Source of the DNA: Faeciplasma sp964650705
GTDB lineage: Bacteria > Bacillota > Clostridia > Oscillospirales > Ruminococcaceae
DNA: 64,000 nt
Assembly: GCA_964650705.1 (NCBI GenBank)
Contig: CAZYUJ010000007.1
Coordinates: 41,520 to 105,519 of the forward strand
Reading direction: 5' to 3'
The notes below the pieces were generated by a model. The model was not told where the DNA came from. It did not search any database and saw only the letters and a program-made list of their open reading frames with translations. Below, one piece after another: positions 8,190 through 17,000 of this stretch (positions are counted from its first letter, which is position 1; the number at the start of each line of letters is the position of its first letter). Position numbers and translations under genes: made by a program.

Positions 8190-8459
8190 ATGAAAGCAGT
8201 AATTTCAGTAATCGGCAAGGACGCAGTCGGCATTTTGGCAAAGGTCTCAACCATTTGCGCCGAGAACAATGCTAATGTAACAGAAGTTACACAGTCAGTT
8301 TTACAGGACGTTTTTGCAATGGTAATGCTTGTCGATATAACGAATATATCCACACCCTTGGCAGAGCTCAGCGACAAGATGACAGAGCTCGGCAAACAGC
8401 TCGGACTCTCAATTTATGTAATGCACGAGGATATATTTAATACAATGCATCATATATAG
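8190..8459 (+). CDS. ACT-domain regulatory protein (UPF0237 family)
   Basis: The 89-residue protein is a single ACT domain beginning MKAVISVIGKDAVGILAKVS, the usual amino-acid-binding fold with the K-D-x-V-G-I turn. Members of this family are encoded next to a DUF711/PFL-family protein, as here (next gene on the same strand), and are thought to be small-molecule sensors; the ligand is unknown. The last 12 codons (MHEDIFNTMHHI) and the following 40 bases occur again, with synonymous changes, at 8852-8914. Repeats and an assembly gap separate it from its partner. Confidence 0.9.
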   Translation: MKAVISVIGKDAVGILAKVSTICAENNANVTEVTQSVLQDVFAMVMLVDITNISTPLAELSDKMTELGKQLGLSIYVMHEDIFNTMHHI

Positions 8460-8483
8460 CAAAGGTGATCGTAGTTTGAAATT
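8421..8483 (+). repeat. 3'-end repeat of the ACT gene, copy 1 (native)
   Basis: Covers the last 12 codons, the stop and the sequence CAAAGGTGATCG after it. Copy 2 at 8852-8914 differs at only a few positions. Confidence 0.9.
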
Positions 8484-8836
8484 TGTTCGGTTTCGCAAAG
8501 CGAAATTCAAGAGCTGTGCTCTTGAAAGAATAAATTTATAACCGACGTATGGGCAGTAACCTTGATATCAAGNNNNNNNNNNNNNNNNNNNNNNNNNNNN
8601 NNNNNNNNNNNNNNNNNNNNNNNNNNNNNNNNNNNNNNNNNNNNNNNNNNNNNNNNNNNNNNNNNNNNNNNNGCTCTTGAAAGAATAAATTTATAACCGA
8701 CGTATGGGCAGTAACCTTGATATCAAGTCTGATCGTAGTTTGAAATTTGTTCGGTTTCGCAAAGCGAAATTCAAGAGCTGTGCTCTTGAAAGAATAAATT
8801 TATAACCGACGTATGGGCAGTAACCTTGATATCAAG
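8467..8836 (+). repeat. 109-bp tandem repeat block interrupted by a scaffold gap
   Basis: A monomer beginning GATCGTAGTTTGAAATTTG and ending TTGATATCAAG is seen at 8467-8572, in part at 8673-8727, and again at 8731-8836, with TCT as joint. Each monomer folds as an outer stem (AAATTTGTTC with GAATAAATTT, allowing one G-T pair) enclosing two hairpins, TTTCGC/GCGAAA and CAAGAGC/GCTCTTG. The true copy number is hidden by 100 Ns at 8573-8672. Confidence 0.9.
8573..8672. other. Assembly gap (100 N)
   Basis: Exactly 100 undetermined bases inside a tandem repeat, which is the conventional placeholder for a gap of unknown size. Confidence 0.98.
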
Positions 8837-8851
8837 CTTTGGCGTCGGTTT

Positions 8852-8914
8852 ATGCACGAGGATATTTTCAATACAATGCATCATATATAGCAAAGGTGAT
8901 CGCAGTTTGAGATT
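8852..8914 (+). repeat. Duplicated tail of the ACT gene, copy 2
   Basis: Reads MHEDIFNTMHHI and TAG in frame, with ATT and TTC where the native gene uses ATA and TTT. Homology continues 31 bases past the stop. No start codon or upstream coding part is attached. Confidence 0.9.
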
Positions 8915-9053
8915 CAGCACGAAGGAGCCGACGTCTGAAGCACGCCTGCCGTCAGGCAGTGGGTGCGGAAGGTGGAGGCGGTCCTTGAGCGGAAAAACTG
9001 CGGCGCCGCACCTTGAAACAAAATCTGACCTCCAAGAAAGGTAACGATAGAAA

Positions 9054-10409
9054 ATGATAAATTTAAGCGACATTTTGGAAACGATCCGAATGATACAGGA
9101 CGAATGCTTAGACATTCGCACCATCACCATGGGAATTTCTTTGCTCGACTGCATCGATCCCGATATCGATGTAGCTTGTGAAAAGGTATATAAAAAGATC
9201 ACGACCTGCGCCAAGGACTTGGTGCGTGTAGGCGAGGAGATCGAGAAGGAATACGGAATTCCGATAATCAACAAGCGAATTTCGGTAACTCCCATTTCAA
9301 TAATCTCAGCAGCCTGCAATCAAAGCCCCGTGAAGTTTGCACTCACGATGGATAAGGCGGCAGAAGCGGTCGGTGTCAACCTCATCGGCGGATATTCGGC
9401 ACTTGTTCAAAAAGGCTTCTCCGCGGGTGATAAAGAGCTTATCGAATCCATCCCCGAGGCACTGAAGCTCACAAGCCGTGTGTGCTCGTCTGTTAATGTC
9501 GGCTCGACAAAGACGGGAATCAACCTTGATGCCTGCAAGCTTATGGGAAGGATCGTCAAAGAATGTGCTGAGGCAACGGTTGACTCGAATTGCTTCGGTG
9601 CGGCAAAGCTTGTTGTTTTTTGCAACGCTGTCGAGGATAACCCTTTTATGGCAGGAGCGTTTCACGGCGTAGGTGAGCCTGACTGTATCATAAATGTCGG
9701 TGTTTCGGGCCCCGGTGTTGTAAGAGCTGCTTTGGCAAAGCGCCCCGATGCTGACATTAACGAAATCGCAGGAATTATCAAAACAACAGCATATAAGATC
9801 ACAAGAGTCGGTCAGCTTGTAGGTGTGACAGCTTCCGAGCGATTGGGCGTACCGTTTGGGATCGTTGACCTTTCGCTTGCACCTACTCCTGCAGTCGGAG
9901 ACTCTGTTGCACATATCCTTGAAGAGATCGGACTTGAGCAGTGCGGTTGTCCGGGCACAACTGCAACTCTTGCGCTTTTGAATGATGCCGTTAAAAAAGG
10001 CGGCGTAATGGCTTGTTCGTCTGTCGGCGGGCTTTCGGGCGCATTTATCCCCGTTTCCGAGGATGCGGGAATGATCGACGCCGCAAAGAGCGGTTGCTTG
10101 ACCTTGGAAAAGCTTGAGGCTATGACTGCGGTTTGCTCGGTCGGACTTGATATGATAGTTGTTCCCGGTGACACTGCTGCTGACACCATTGCGGCACTTA
10201 TCGCTGACGAAGCGGCGATCGGCATGGTCAACTCGAAGACGACCGCTGTAAGAGTTATTCCGGCGATAGGAATGGATGTCGGTGACGAGCTTGACTGGGG
10301 CGGACTTTTCGGCTGCGGCCCCGTTATGAAGATAAATACATATTCACCGTCCAAGTTCATCAGCCGCGGCGGACAGATCCCTGCACCGCTCCACAGCTTG
10401 AAGAACTAG
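9054..10409 (+). CDS. DUF711 / PFL-family protein (UPF0210)
   Basis: The 451-residue sequence matches the DUF711 family in length and glycine-rich blocks, such as GGYSALVQKGFSAGDKELIE, FHGVGEPDCIINVGVSGPGVV, the cysteine-containing EQCGCPGTTATLALLNDAVK, and GGLFGCGPVMK near the end. The fold is related to anaerobic glycyl-radical enzymes, but no biochemical role is settled. In many Firmicutes it is paired with an ACT-domain gene, here 600 bases upstream. The ATG follows AAGAAAGG at modest spacing. A repeat block with tail copies now separates the pair, so co-transcription may be weakened. Confidence 0.88.
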   Translation: MINLSDILETIRMIQDECLDIRTITMGISLLDCIDPDIDVACEKVYKKITTCAKDLVRVGEEIEKEYGIPIINKRISVTPISIISAACNQSPVKFALTMDKAAEAVGVNLIGGYSALVQKGFSAGDKELIESIPEALKLTSRVCSSVNVGSTKTGINLDACKLMGRIVKECAEATVDSNCFGAAKLVVFCNAVEDNPFMAGAFHGVGEPDCIINVGVSGPGVVRAALAKRPDADINEIAGIIKTTAYKITRVGQLVGVTASERLGVPFGIVDLSLAPTPAVGDSVAHILEEIGLEQCGCPGTTATLALLNDAVKKGGVMACSSVGGLSGAFIPVSEDAGMIDAAKSGCLTLEKLEAMTAVCSVGLDMIVVPGDTAADTIAALIADEAAIGMVNSKTTAVRVIPAIGMDVGDELDWGGLFGCGPVMKINTYSPSKFISRGGQIPAPLHSLKN

Positions 10410-10416
10410 ACAACGA

Positions 10417-10446
10417 AAAAAGCACTGAAGGACTTCGGTGCTTTTA
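10417..10446 (+). terminator. Intrinsic terminator after the DUF711 gene
   Basis: AAAAGCACTGAAG / CTTCGGTGCTTTT hairpin followed by AATTTT. Confidence 0.8.
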
Positions 10447-10469
10447 ATTTTGCGCTGAAACGGCTGTTA

Positions 10470-10645
10470 AAAGGTATCCGCCTTCGGCGGATGCATCTCA
10501 TCGCGCCACTCGCCGCTTCGCAGCCACGGCGCGACACGTCGGGCGAAGCCCGAATGCGGCGCCGAAGGCGCCGCATTCAAGCCCAAGCCGCCTTCGGCGG
10601 CTTGGGCGCCCGCCTTAACGGCGGGCGGGCTTCGCCCTCACCGCC
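10470..10645. repeat. Three-arm GC-rich hairpin element (copy E3)
   Basis: A TATCCGCC-TTC-GGCGGAT hairpin (about 10474-10491) and a terminal hairpin with the ACT/CCAC internal loop (about 10499-10533) come first. The core follows: GGGCGAAGCCC (10541-10551), arms at 10553-10577, 10581-10607 and 10608-10626, and GGGCTTCGCCC (10627-10637). All three arms are perfect inverted repeats and none matches the arms of the other copies in sequence. Confidence 0.85.
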
Positions 10646-10683
10646 AAAGTCATCAGACCTTCGGGCAAACTGATGAAACAGAT

Positions 10684-10716
10684 AAAGGCTATTACACATT
10701 TGCGTGCAATAGCCTT
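10684..10716 (-). terminator. Terminator of the CE2 esterase gene
   Basis: On the minus strand GGCTATTGCAC pairs with GTGTAATAGCC, followed by TTTATC. Confidence 0.7.
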
Positions 10717-10721
10717 GTTTG

Positions 10722-11942
10722 TTAATCTAACTTTTCCGTCAAACCTGCGGCAACCTGAGCGATATAGCTTGTATTCGCTTCTTCGCTTACAGCTATTAAG
10801 TGCTCAGCCATCTCGCGGGCAACTCTTGCTTGAGTAGCCTCGGTAGGGTGCCAGTCAGCGGCGTAGCCCTCATCAGATCGGATCTGACCCAATTTAACAC
10901 AGCTTATATTCGTGTCGCCCGTTTGGGCACTGTATTCATTGGTGGCAGTTTCCACAGCGTTATATAGGTCTGCTCCCATAACGCCCAAGGCACAAACGAT
11001 GTGAGCCTTCGGGTTTTTCTCTCTGACCAATTTTAAGAATTCGATATATTCATCCGTATAAGCCTTTGTCTTTTCGGCATCGCCCTTGACATATGAATTG
11101 TCGTTTGTTCCAAGGTTGATGACGACGATGTCGGGAACGAAGCTGTCGAAATCCCATTCAAGCTCGTTAACATTGGGATCGTTCGAGCTGTCCCACATCT
11201 TGCCCACTTGAGTGTATATCTTGGGAACGAGTCCCGAGGTGTTGATGCTGCCGTCACCTGTATATGCCGAGATGATGCCGTGTCCGCTGTATGAAACCAA
11301 GCTGTAATCAGCGCCCAAGATCTGTGCCGTCTTATAGCCATAAGCCTTCGTCGCATCCTCTGTCGAGGTCGAGAAGCTGTGGTTTCTGTCCTCATCATCA
11401 ACGCCGTAGCCACAGGTGATGGAGTCGCCGATAAATTCGATCTTTAAAGCTCTTTCTTCAGAAGGTGCAATGGGCTTCAAGTCGGTGACGGTTATCGACT
11501 TGATGCCGAATATCGAGTTTGCGGATTCAGAGAGCTTTAAAAGCTTAACGGTGTTTTCACCTTCGGGAAGCTCGGCCTTAACCGTCCTCTCGGCTTCGGT
11601 CATCATCTCGTCCAAAACACGCTCGCCGTTGACCCAAAGAGCATATCTTGCGGGATTATCGCTCGATCCGTTTGCGGAGTTGTCACCTATAAGAACGATC
11701 TCAAGTGATGTGCTGTTTGTCACAAATTCAATGCCCGCAGCAGATTGAACTATCCACAAAACGCCGTTTTCGTCTTGATACGTTCTGCCGATGAGTTTAA
11801 CTGTCTCGCTGTTTGCGCTGACAGTCCTTTTTGTGGGGCTTTCGGTTACTTTCATATTGTCATCTCCTTTATTTGTGCATCCTGCAAATGCAAGCAAAAG
11901 CGAGAGCGCAAGTATTATTATAATGAATCTATTGAGTTTCAT
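10722..11942 (-). CDS. SGNH-hydrolase acetyl esterase lipoprotein, CE2-like
   Basis: Carbohydrate esterase family 2 enzymes remove acetyl groups from xylan and related oligosaccharides. A signal peptide ends in lipobox LAFAGC (Cys22), so the protein is anchored outside the cell. An N-terminal beta-sandwich (about 45-155) precedes the SGNH domain. That domain has the GDSITCGYG block with nucleophile Ser174, the LVSYSGHGI region, VVINLGTNDNS for the oxyanion Asn, and DWHPTEATQ supplying the catalytic Asp/His. The 406-residue length and two-domain order fit CE2. It is divergent from a GH39 beta-xylosidase, which supports a shared role in acetylated xylo-oligosaccharide use. Confidence 0.87.
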   Translation of the reverse strand: MKLNRFIIIILALSLLLAFAGCTNKGDDNMKVTESPTKRTVSANSETVKLIGRTYQDENGVLWIVQSAAGIEFVTNSTSLEIVLIGDNSANGSSDNPARYALWVNGERVLDEMMTEAERTVKAELPEGENTVKLLKLSESANSIFGIKSITVTDLKPIAPSEERALKIEFIGDSITCGYGVDDEDRNHSFSTSTEDATKAYGYKTAQILGADYSLVSYSGHGIISAYTGDGSINTSGLVPKIYTQVGKMWDSSNDPNVNELEWDFDSFVPDIVVINLGTNDNSYVKGDAEKTKAYTDEYIEFLKLVREKNPKAHIVCALGVMGADLYNAVETATNEYSAQTGDTNISCVKLGQIRSDEGYAADWHPTEATQARVAREMAEHLIAVSEEANTSYIAQVAAGLTEKLD

Positions 11943-12031
11943 ATTTTCCGCCTGCCTTTCTTATTGATTATACATTATCCTTGCGGAAAAGACAATATCT
12001 ATTGCAAAACGGAAGAAAATCTTTTTTGTTA

Positions 12032-12060
12032 TTGCATAGATATCACATGGCTGATATAAT
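12032..12060 (+). promoter_or_regulatory. Promoter of the GH39 gene
   Basis: TTGCAT (12032-12037), 17 bases, TATAAT (12055-12060). Confidence 0.75.
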
Positions 12061-12089
12061 TAAATCAACAACGAAACGGAGGGAACACT

Positions 12090-13619
12090 ATGAGCAAAAT
12101 TATGTTAGATACGGGCAATTCGGTATTCTTCAAAAACAACGTTGATTACTGTGTCGGCACAGGCAGAATGGGACTTGCGCTTCACAAGGAATATCACGAT
12201 CAGCTTGCCTATGTTCAAAAGGGCATCGGATTTAAGTATATCCGAGGTCATGGCCTTTTCTGTGATGATATGGCTATATATCATGAGTACACTGACCGCG
12301 AGGGCAACACCGCCGTCGAATATAACTTCACATATCTGGACAGAGTGTTCGATGACTATCTTTCTTTGGGCATCCGTCCCTTCTTGGAGCTTGGCTTCAT
12401 GCCCTATGCCATGAAATCACAAGAAAACTATATCTTCTATTGGAGAGGAAACACAAGCCCGCCGAAGGATTATCAGCTTTGGTGCGATATGGTCAAGGCG
12501 ACACTTCGCCATCTTATCGACCGCTACGGTGAGGATGAGGTGCTCAACTGGCCCATCGAAGTCTGGAATGAACCGAACCTCGCCGGCTTCTGGTATAAGG
12601 CTGATATGGAGGAATACTTCAAGCTCTATACATATTCTGCGAATGCAGTTAAAGAGGTCGATGAAAGGCTTAAGGTCGGCGGCCCGGCGATCTGTGGCGG
12701 TGCCGATGAAAAGTGGATGAGAGGATTTTTGAACTATTGCCGTGAGAACAAGCCGCCTCTTGATTTCATCACCCGTCATCACTATACAACTCACTTCCCG
12801 AAGCCCGAGGGACATTACGGTTATGCATCATTGATGGGCACCCGTGAAGCGCTCGACACGCTCAAAAACGTGCGAGCAATGGTGAACGAATATGATGAAT
12901 TTAAGGATCTTCCTTTCTATATCACCGAGTTTAACACCTCATATATTCCCAACTGCCCGATGCATGACACCAACGAAAACGCAGTTGAGATCGCAAGAAC
13001 GCTTTCCGAGATAGGCGACTATGTTGACGGCTATTCCTATTGGACTTTTGGAGACGTTTTTGAGGAGAACGGTGTGCCCCATTCGCTCTTCCACGGCGGC
13101 TTCGGAATGCTTGCCGATAAGTGCATCCCCAAGCCGACCTATTGGACGTTTAAGTTCTTCAAGGATGTCAAGGGCGAATGTATTTACAGAGGCGAAAACG
13201 CTGTTATCACCAAACAGACTGACGGCTCGCTCAAGGGCGTTTTGTGGAACGTGACAAGAGACTCGAAAACCGACAGCTTGGAGCTTGATTTCGAAACAGA
13301 TCTCCCCAAGGGAGAATATGTACTCATCACCAAAACGGTCGATGAGGATTGTTGCAACCCTTTGAAGACTTGGCACGACATGGGCGAAAAGAAGAGCCCG
13401 AAGGATGATGAGATCGAGCTTATCCGCTTAAGTGCAGATCCTTTGGTCAAGACCTCAGGAGTTGACGGAACAAAGCTTGATTTCACCCTCGGCAAAAACG
13501 CAATGGTCTATTTCGAGCTAAAAGCCGCACCCATTCAGGGCGACAGAGGATATGACTATGACCGTGTCGCTATGGGCGAGAACGCTTATGAAGTTGCGAA
13601 TGGGTTAGAGAGTAAGTAA
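12090..13619 (+). CDS. GH39 family beta-xylosidase, cytoplasmic
   Basis: GH39 enzymes cleave xylose from the non-reducing end of xylo-oligosaccharides with retention. The predicted acid/base is Glu161 in EVWNEPNLAGFW and the nucleophile Glu280 in PFYITEFNTSY, about 120 residues apart as expected for clan GH-A barrels. A C-terminal beta-sandwich follows from about residue 360. No signal peptide is present, so it would act on imported oligosaccharides. GGAGG sits 9 bases before the ATG. Divergent orientation with the CE2 esterase gives a compact xylan-utilisation locus, though no transporter is adjacent. Confidence 0.9.
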   Translation: MSKIMLDTGNSVFFKNNVDYCVGTGRMGLALHKEYHDQLAYVQKGIGFKYIRGHGLFCDDMAIYHEYTDREGNTAVEYNFTYLDRVFDDYLSLGIRPFLELGFMPYAMKSQENYIFYWRGNTSPPKDYQLWCDMVKATLRHLIDRYGEDEVLNWPIEVWNEPNLAGFWYKADMEEYFKLYTYSANAVKEVDERLKVGGPAICGGADEKWMRGFLNYCRENKPPLDFITRHHYTTHFPKPEGHYGYASLMGTREALDTLKNVRAMVNEYDEFKDLPFYITEFNTSYIPNCPMHDTNENAVEIARTLSEIGDYVDGYSYWTFGDVFEENGVPHSLFHGGFGMLADKCIPKPTYWTFKFFKDVKGECIYRGENAVITKQTDGSLKGVLWNVTRDSKTDSLELDFETDLPKGEYVLITKTVDEDCCNPLKTWHDMGEKKSPKDDEIELIRLSADPLVKTSGVDGTKLDFTLGKNAMVYFELKAAPIQGDRGYDYDRVAMGENAYEVANGLESK

Positions 13620-13633
13620 GCATATGCATAATT

Positions 13634-13658
13634 AAGCACGCCTTTTGGCGTGCTTTTT
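13634..13658 (+). terminator. Terminator after the GH39 gene
   Basis: AAGCACGCC-TTTT-GGCGTGCTTTTT. Confidence 0.9.
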
Positions 13659-13679
13659 GTGTTTGATAGGTATCTGTGT

Positions 13680-14047
13680 CATGTTTGCCCTCGATCCACC
13701 CATTTTCTTTTGCCGAAAAGAAAACGGGTGGAGCCCAAAAGAAACGGTCGGGGGATTTCGATCTCCCCCGAACCCCTTCAAACGACGCAACGAGGGGCTC
13801 TGCCCCTCTTTGGATTCTCCCCGAAGCGGTGTCGCTTCGCGACAGATCCCCACCCCCTATCCCCCTCCCAAACGGGAGGGGGGAATTGCGAAAGGGGATA
13901 ATATAAGAGGAACCCGTTCGGGGTTCCGAAAATTGAAAAATAACAAAAATTCGGGGCTGTGCCTCGAATTTTTCACATCTATTGGCGCAGGGAGCAAACA
14001 GCGTTTGCTCCCGTGAGCGCGAGCGGAGCCAATGCAGGAGGGGATAA
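13680..14047. repeat. Intergenic hairpin-rich stretch with duplicated terminator
   Basis: No protein-coding gene is supported. A series of hairpins is visible: CCACCC/GGGTGG arms near 13697-13732, CGGGGGAT/ATCTCCCCCG at 13749-13770, GAGGGGC/GCCCCTC at 13791-13807, GGAGCAAAC/GTTTGCTCC at 13991-14011. A copy of the purL terminator region at about 13896-13927 repeats the sequence at 14041-14074 with a few changes. Confidence 0.6.
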
Positions 14048-14080
14048 CATAAGGGGAACCCGTTCGGGGTTCCCCTTATG
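14048..14080 (-). terminator. Terminator of the purine operon
   Basis: ATAAGGGGAACC with GGTTCCCCTTAT forms a long stem directly after purL. Confidence 0.8.
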
Positions 14081-14082
14081 AG

Positions 14083-17000
14083 TTATTTAAAGTATTTCAC
14101 CGCCGCTTCAAACATTCTGATGTCATACTCGCCGGGGACGTTTTTATAAAGTCCCTTGCCGATACGCTCAGAGTGTCCCATCTTGCCGAATACTCTGCCG
14201 TCAGGGGAGGTAATACCCTCGATAGCGAACATCGAATCGTTGGGGTTGAAGTGAACGTCAGAGGTTGCATTGCCCGAAAGATCAACATACTGTGTTGCGA
14301 TCTGGCCGTTTTTAGCAAGCTCGCGGATAAGCTCTTCGCTTGCTATGAATCTGCCCTCACCGTGAGAGATCGGAACATTATAGATATCGCCGACGTTTGT
14401 GAGGCTCAACCAAGGAGATTTGTTCGAAGCAACTCGTGTTCTGACGATCCTCGACTGGTGGCGAGCTATCGTGTTGAACGTAAGTGTGGGGCAGTTTTCA
14501 TCTGTGTCGATGATCTTGCCATATGGCACAAGACCAAGCTTAATAAGTGCCTGGAAGCCGTTGCAGATACCGCACATCAAGCCGTCACGCTTCTCCAAGA
14601 GCTCCGTCACGCCTTCTTTAACAGCGGCGTTTCTGAAGAACGCTGTTATGAACTTGCCCGAGCCGTCGGGTTCGTCACCGCCCGAGAAGCCGCCGGGAAT
14701 GAATATCATCTGTGCGTCCTTCAAAGAGGAAGCAAATTTATCAACACTTCTTGTGATTCCCTCAGCATTAAGGTTATTGATAACGATGATCTCGGGCTCT
14801 GCGCCTGCATCACGAACAGCCTTTGCCGAGTCGAACTCACAGTTTGTGCCGGGGAATGCCGGGATCAAAACCTTGGGCTTGGCGACCTTGATAGCAGGAG
14901 AGGGATAGCTTTCAGCCTTATACTCAAAGTTTTGCATAGGTGTCTTTCTGTCGGGAATGTTACAGCTATAAACGCTTTCGAGCTTGTCCTCATAGATTCC
15001 CAAAAGCTCGTTCAGGCAAATGCTCTCATCACCCAAGGTGAGCTTGCCGTCCGAGGTCACTTCACCAATCACCCAAGCGTTCGGGACATCCTCGGTAACC
15101 TCCAAAAGGAATGTGCCATAGTTATAATAGAATACATCCTTAACGGTGATGTCGCTGTCATATTTGAAGCCCAAGCCGTTTCCGAAGCACATCTTCATAA
15201 CCGCTTCGCCGATACCGCCCATGCCGGGAGTGTAGCAGGAAACCGCCTTGCCGCTTCTCAAAAGGGAAGTCACCTTATCAAAGAGCTTGATAAGCGATTC
15301 GGTAACGGGAAGATCATTTTCGTCATATTCGGGTCTTAAGAGAACGACCTTGTTGCCTGCCTTCTTAAATTCGTTGGAAACGATGTCAGAGGTCTTTTCG
15401 GTCGTAACCGCAAAGGAAACGAGTGTAGGAGGAACGTCGAGATCCTCAAAAGTACCGCTCATCGAGTCCTTGCCGCCGATAGAGCCGATCCCAAGCTCCT
15501 TCTGAGCCTTGAATGCGCCTAAAAGCGCAGCCAAAGGCTTGCCCCAACGCTTGCCGTCCTTTCCGGGATGCTCAAAATATTCTTGGAACGTGAGGTAAAC
15601 GTCCTCGAATTTAGCGCCCGTTGCAATAAGCTTGCAAACGGATTCTACAACAGCGTAATATGCGCCGTGATAGGGCGACTGCTCGGCAATAAACGGGTTA
15701 TATCCCCAAGACATCAACGAACAGCAATCGGTGTGCTTCTTTTCAACCGATATCTTCTGAACCATTGCCTGAATAGGTGTGAGCTGATTTTTACCGCCGA
15801 AGGGCATCAAAACCGTTCCCGCGCCGATGGTGGAGTCAAATCTTTCGCTTAAGCCTCTCTTCGAGCAGATATTAAGGTCGTCAGCGATCCGCTTATAGTT
15901 TTCAACAAATCCGCCGGTGATGATCTCATCCTTAACGTCGGGCTTAGCGGGAGTTATTGTAATGTGCTTGTCAGCACCGTTTGAGTTGAGGAATTCACGG
16001 GAAAGATCAACGATCTTCTTGCCGTTCCATGTCATAACAAGTCTTGGCTCAGCCTGAATATCGGCAACCTTGCAAGCCTGCAAGTTTTCTTCCTTTGCAA
16101 GTGCCAAGAACTTGTCGATGTTCTCGCGCTCGATAACGACAGCCATTCTCTCCTGTGACTCGGAAATAGCGAGCTCTGTGCCGTCGAGGCCCTCATATTT
16201 TTTCGGAACAGCATTAAGGTCGATCAAAAGTCCGTCTGCAAGTTCACCGATGGCAACCGAAACGCCGCCTGCGCCAAAGTCGTTGCAGCGCTTGATCATC
16301 TTTGTGGCTTCGGGGTTTCTGAAAAGACGCTGAAGCTTTCTTTCTTCGGGAGCGTTGCCCTTCTGAACCTCTGCACCGCAGGTTTCAAGAGAGGTCAAGG
16401 TATGAGACTTTGAGGAGCCCGTTGCACCGCCGCAGCCGTCACGTCCTGTCGAGCCGCCCAAAAGGATGACAACGTCACCGGGATCGGGACATTCACGCCT
16501 TACGTTTTCAGCGGGAGCTGCCGCAATTACAGCACCGATCTCCATTCTCTTTGCGGCATAGCCGTCGTGATAGATCTCATCAACAATGCCCGTTGCAAGA
16601 CCGATCTGGTTGCCGTAAGAGGAATATCCTGCCGCCGCAGTCGTAACGATAGTTCTTTGAGGGAGCTTGCCCTTGATGGTCTCGCTGACGGGCTTTAAGG
16701 GGTCAGCCGCGCCCGTTACACGCATAGCGCCATATACATAAGCTCTTCCCGAAAGGGGGTCACGGATAGCGCCGCCGATACATGTTGCCGCACCGCCGAA
16801 AGGCTCGATCTCAGTCGGGTGATTGTGTGTTTCATTCTTGAAAAGAAGGAGCCAGGGCTCGCTCACACCGTCAACCTCAACGTCGATCTTAACTGTGCAA
16901 GCGTTGATCTCGTCCGATTCATCAAGCTTTTGGAGCTTGCCTTCTTTTTTGAGATACTTGACAGCAACGGTAGCAAGATCCATCAAGCATATCGGCTTCT

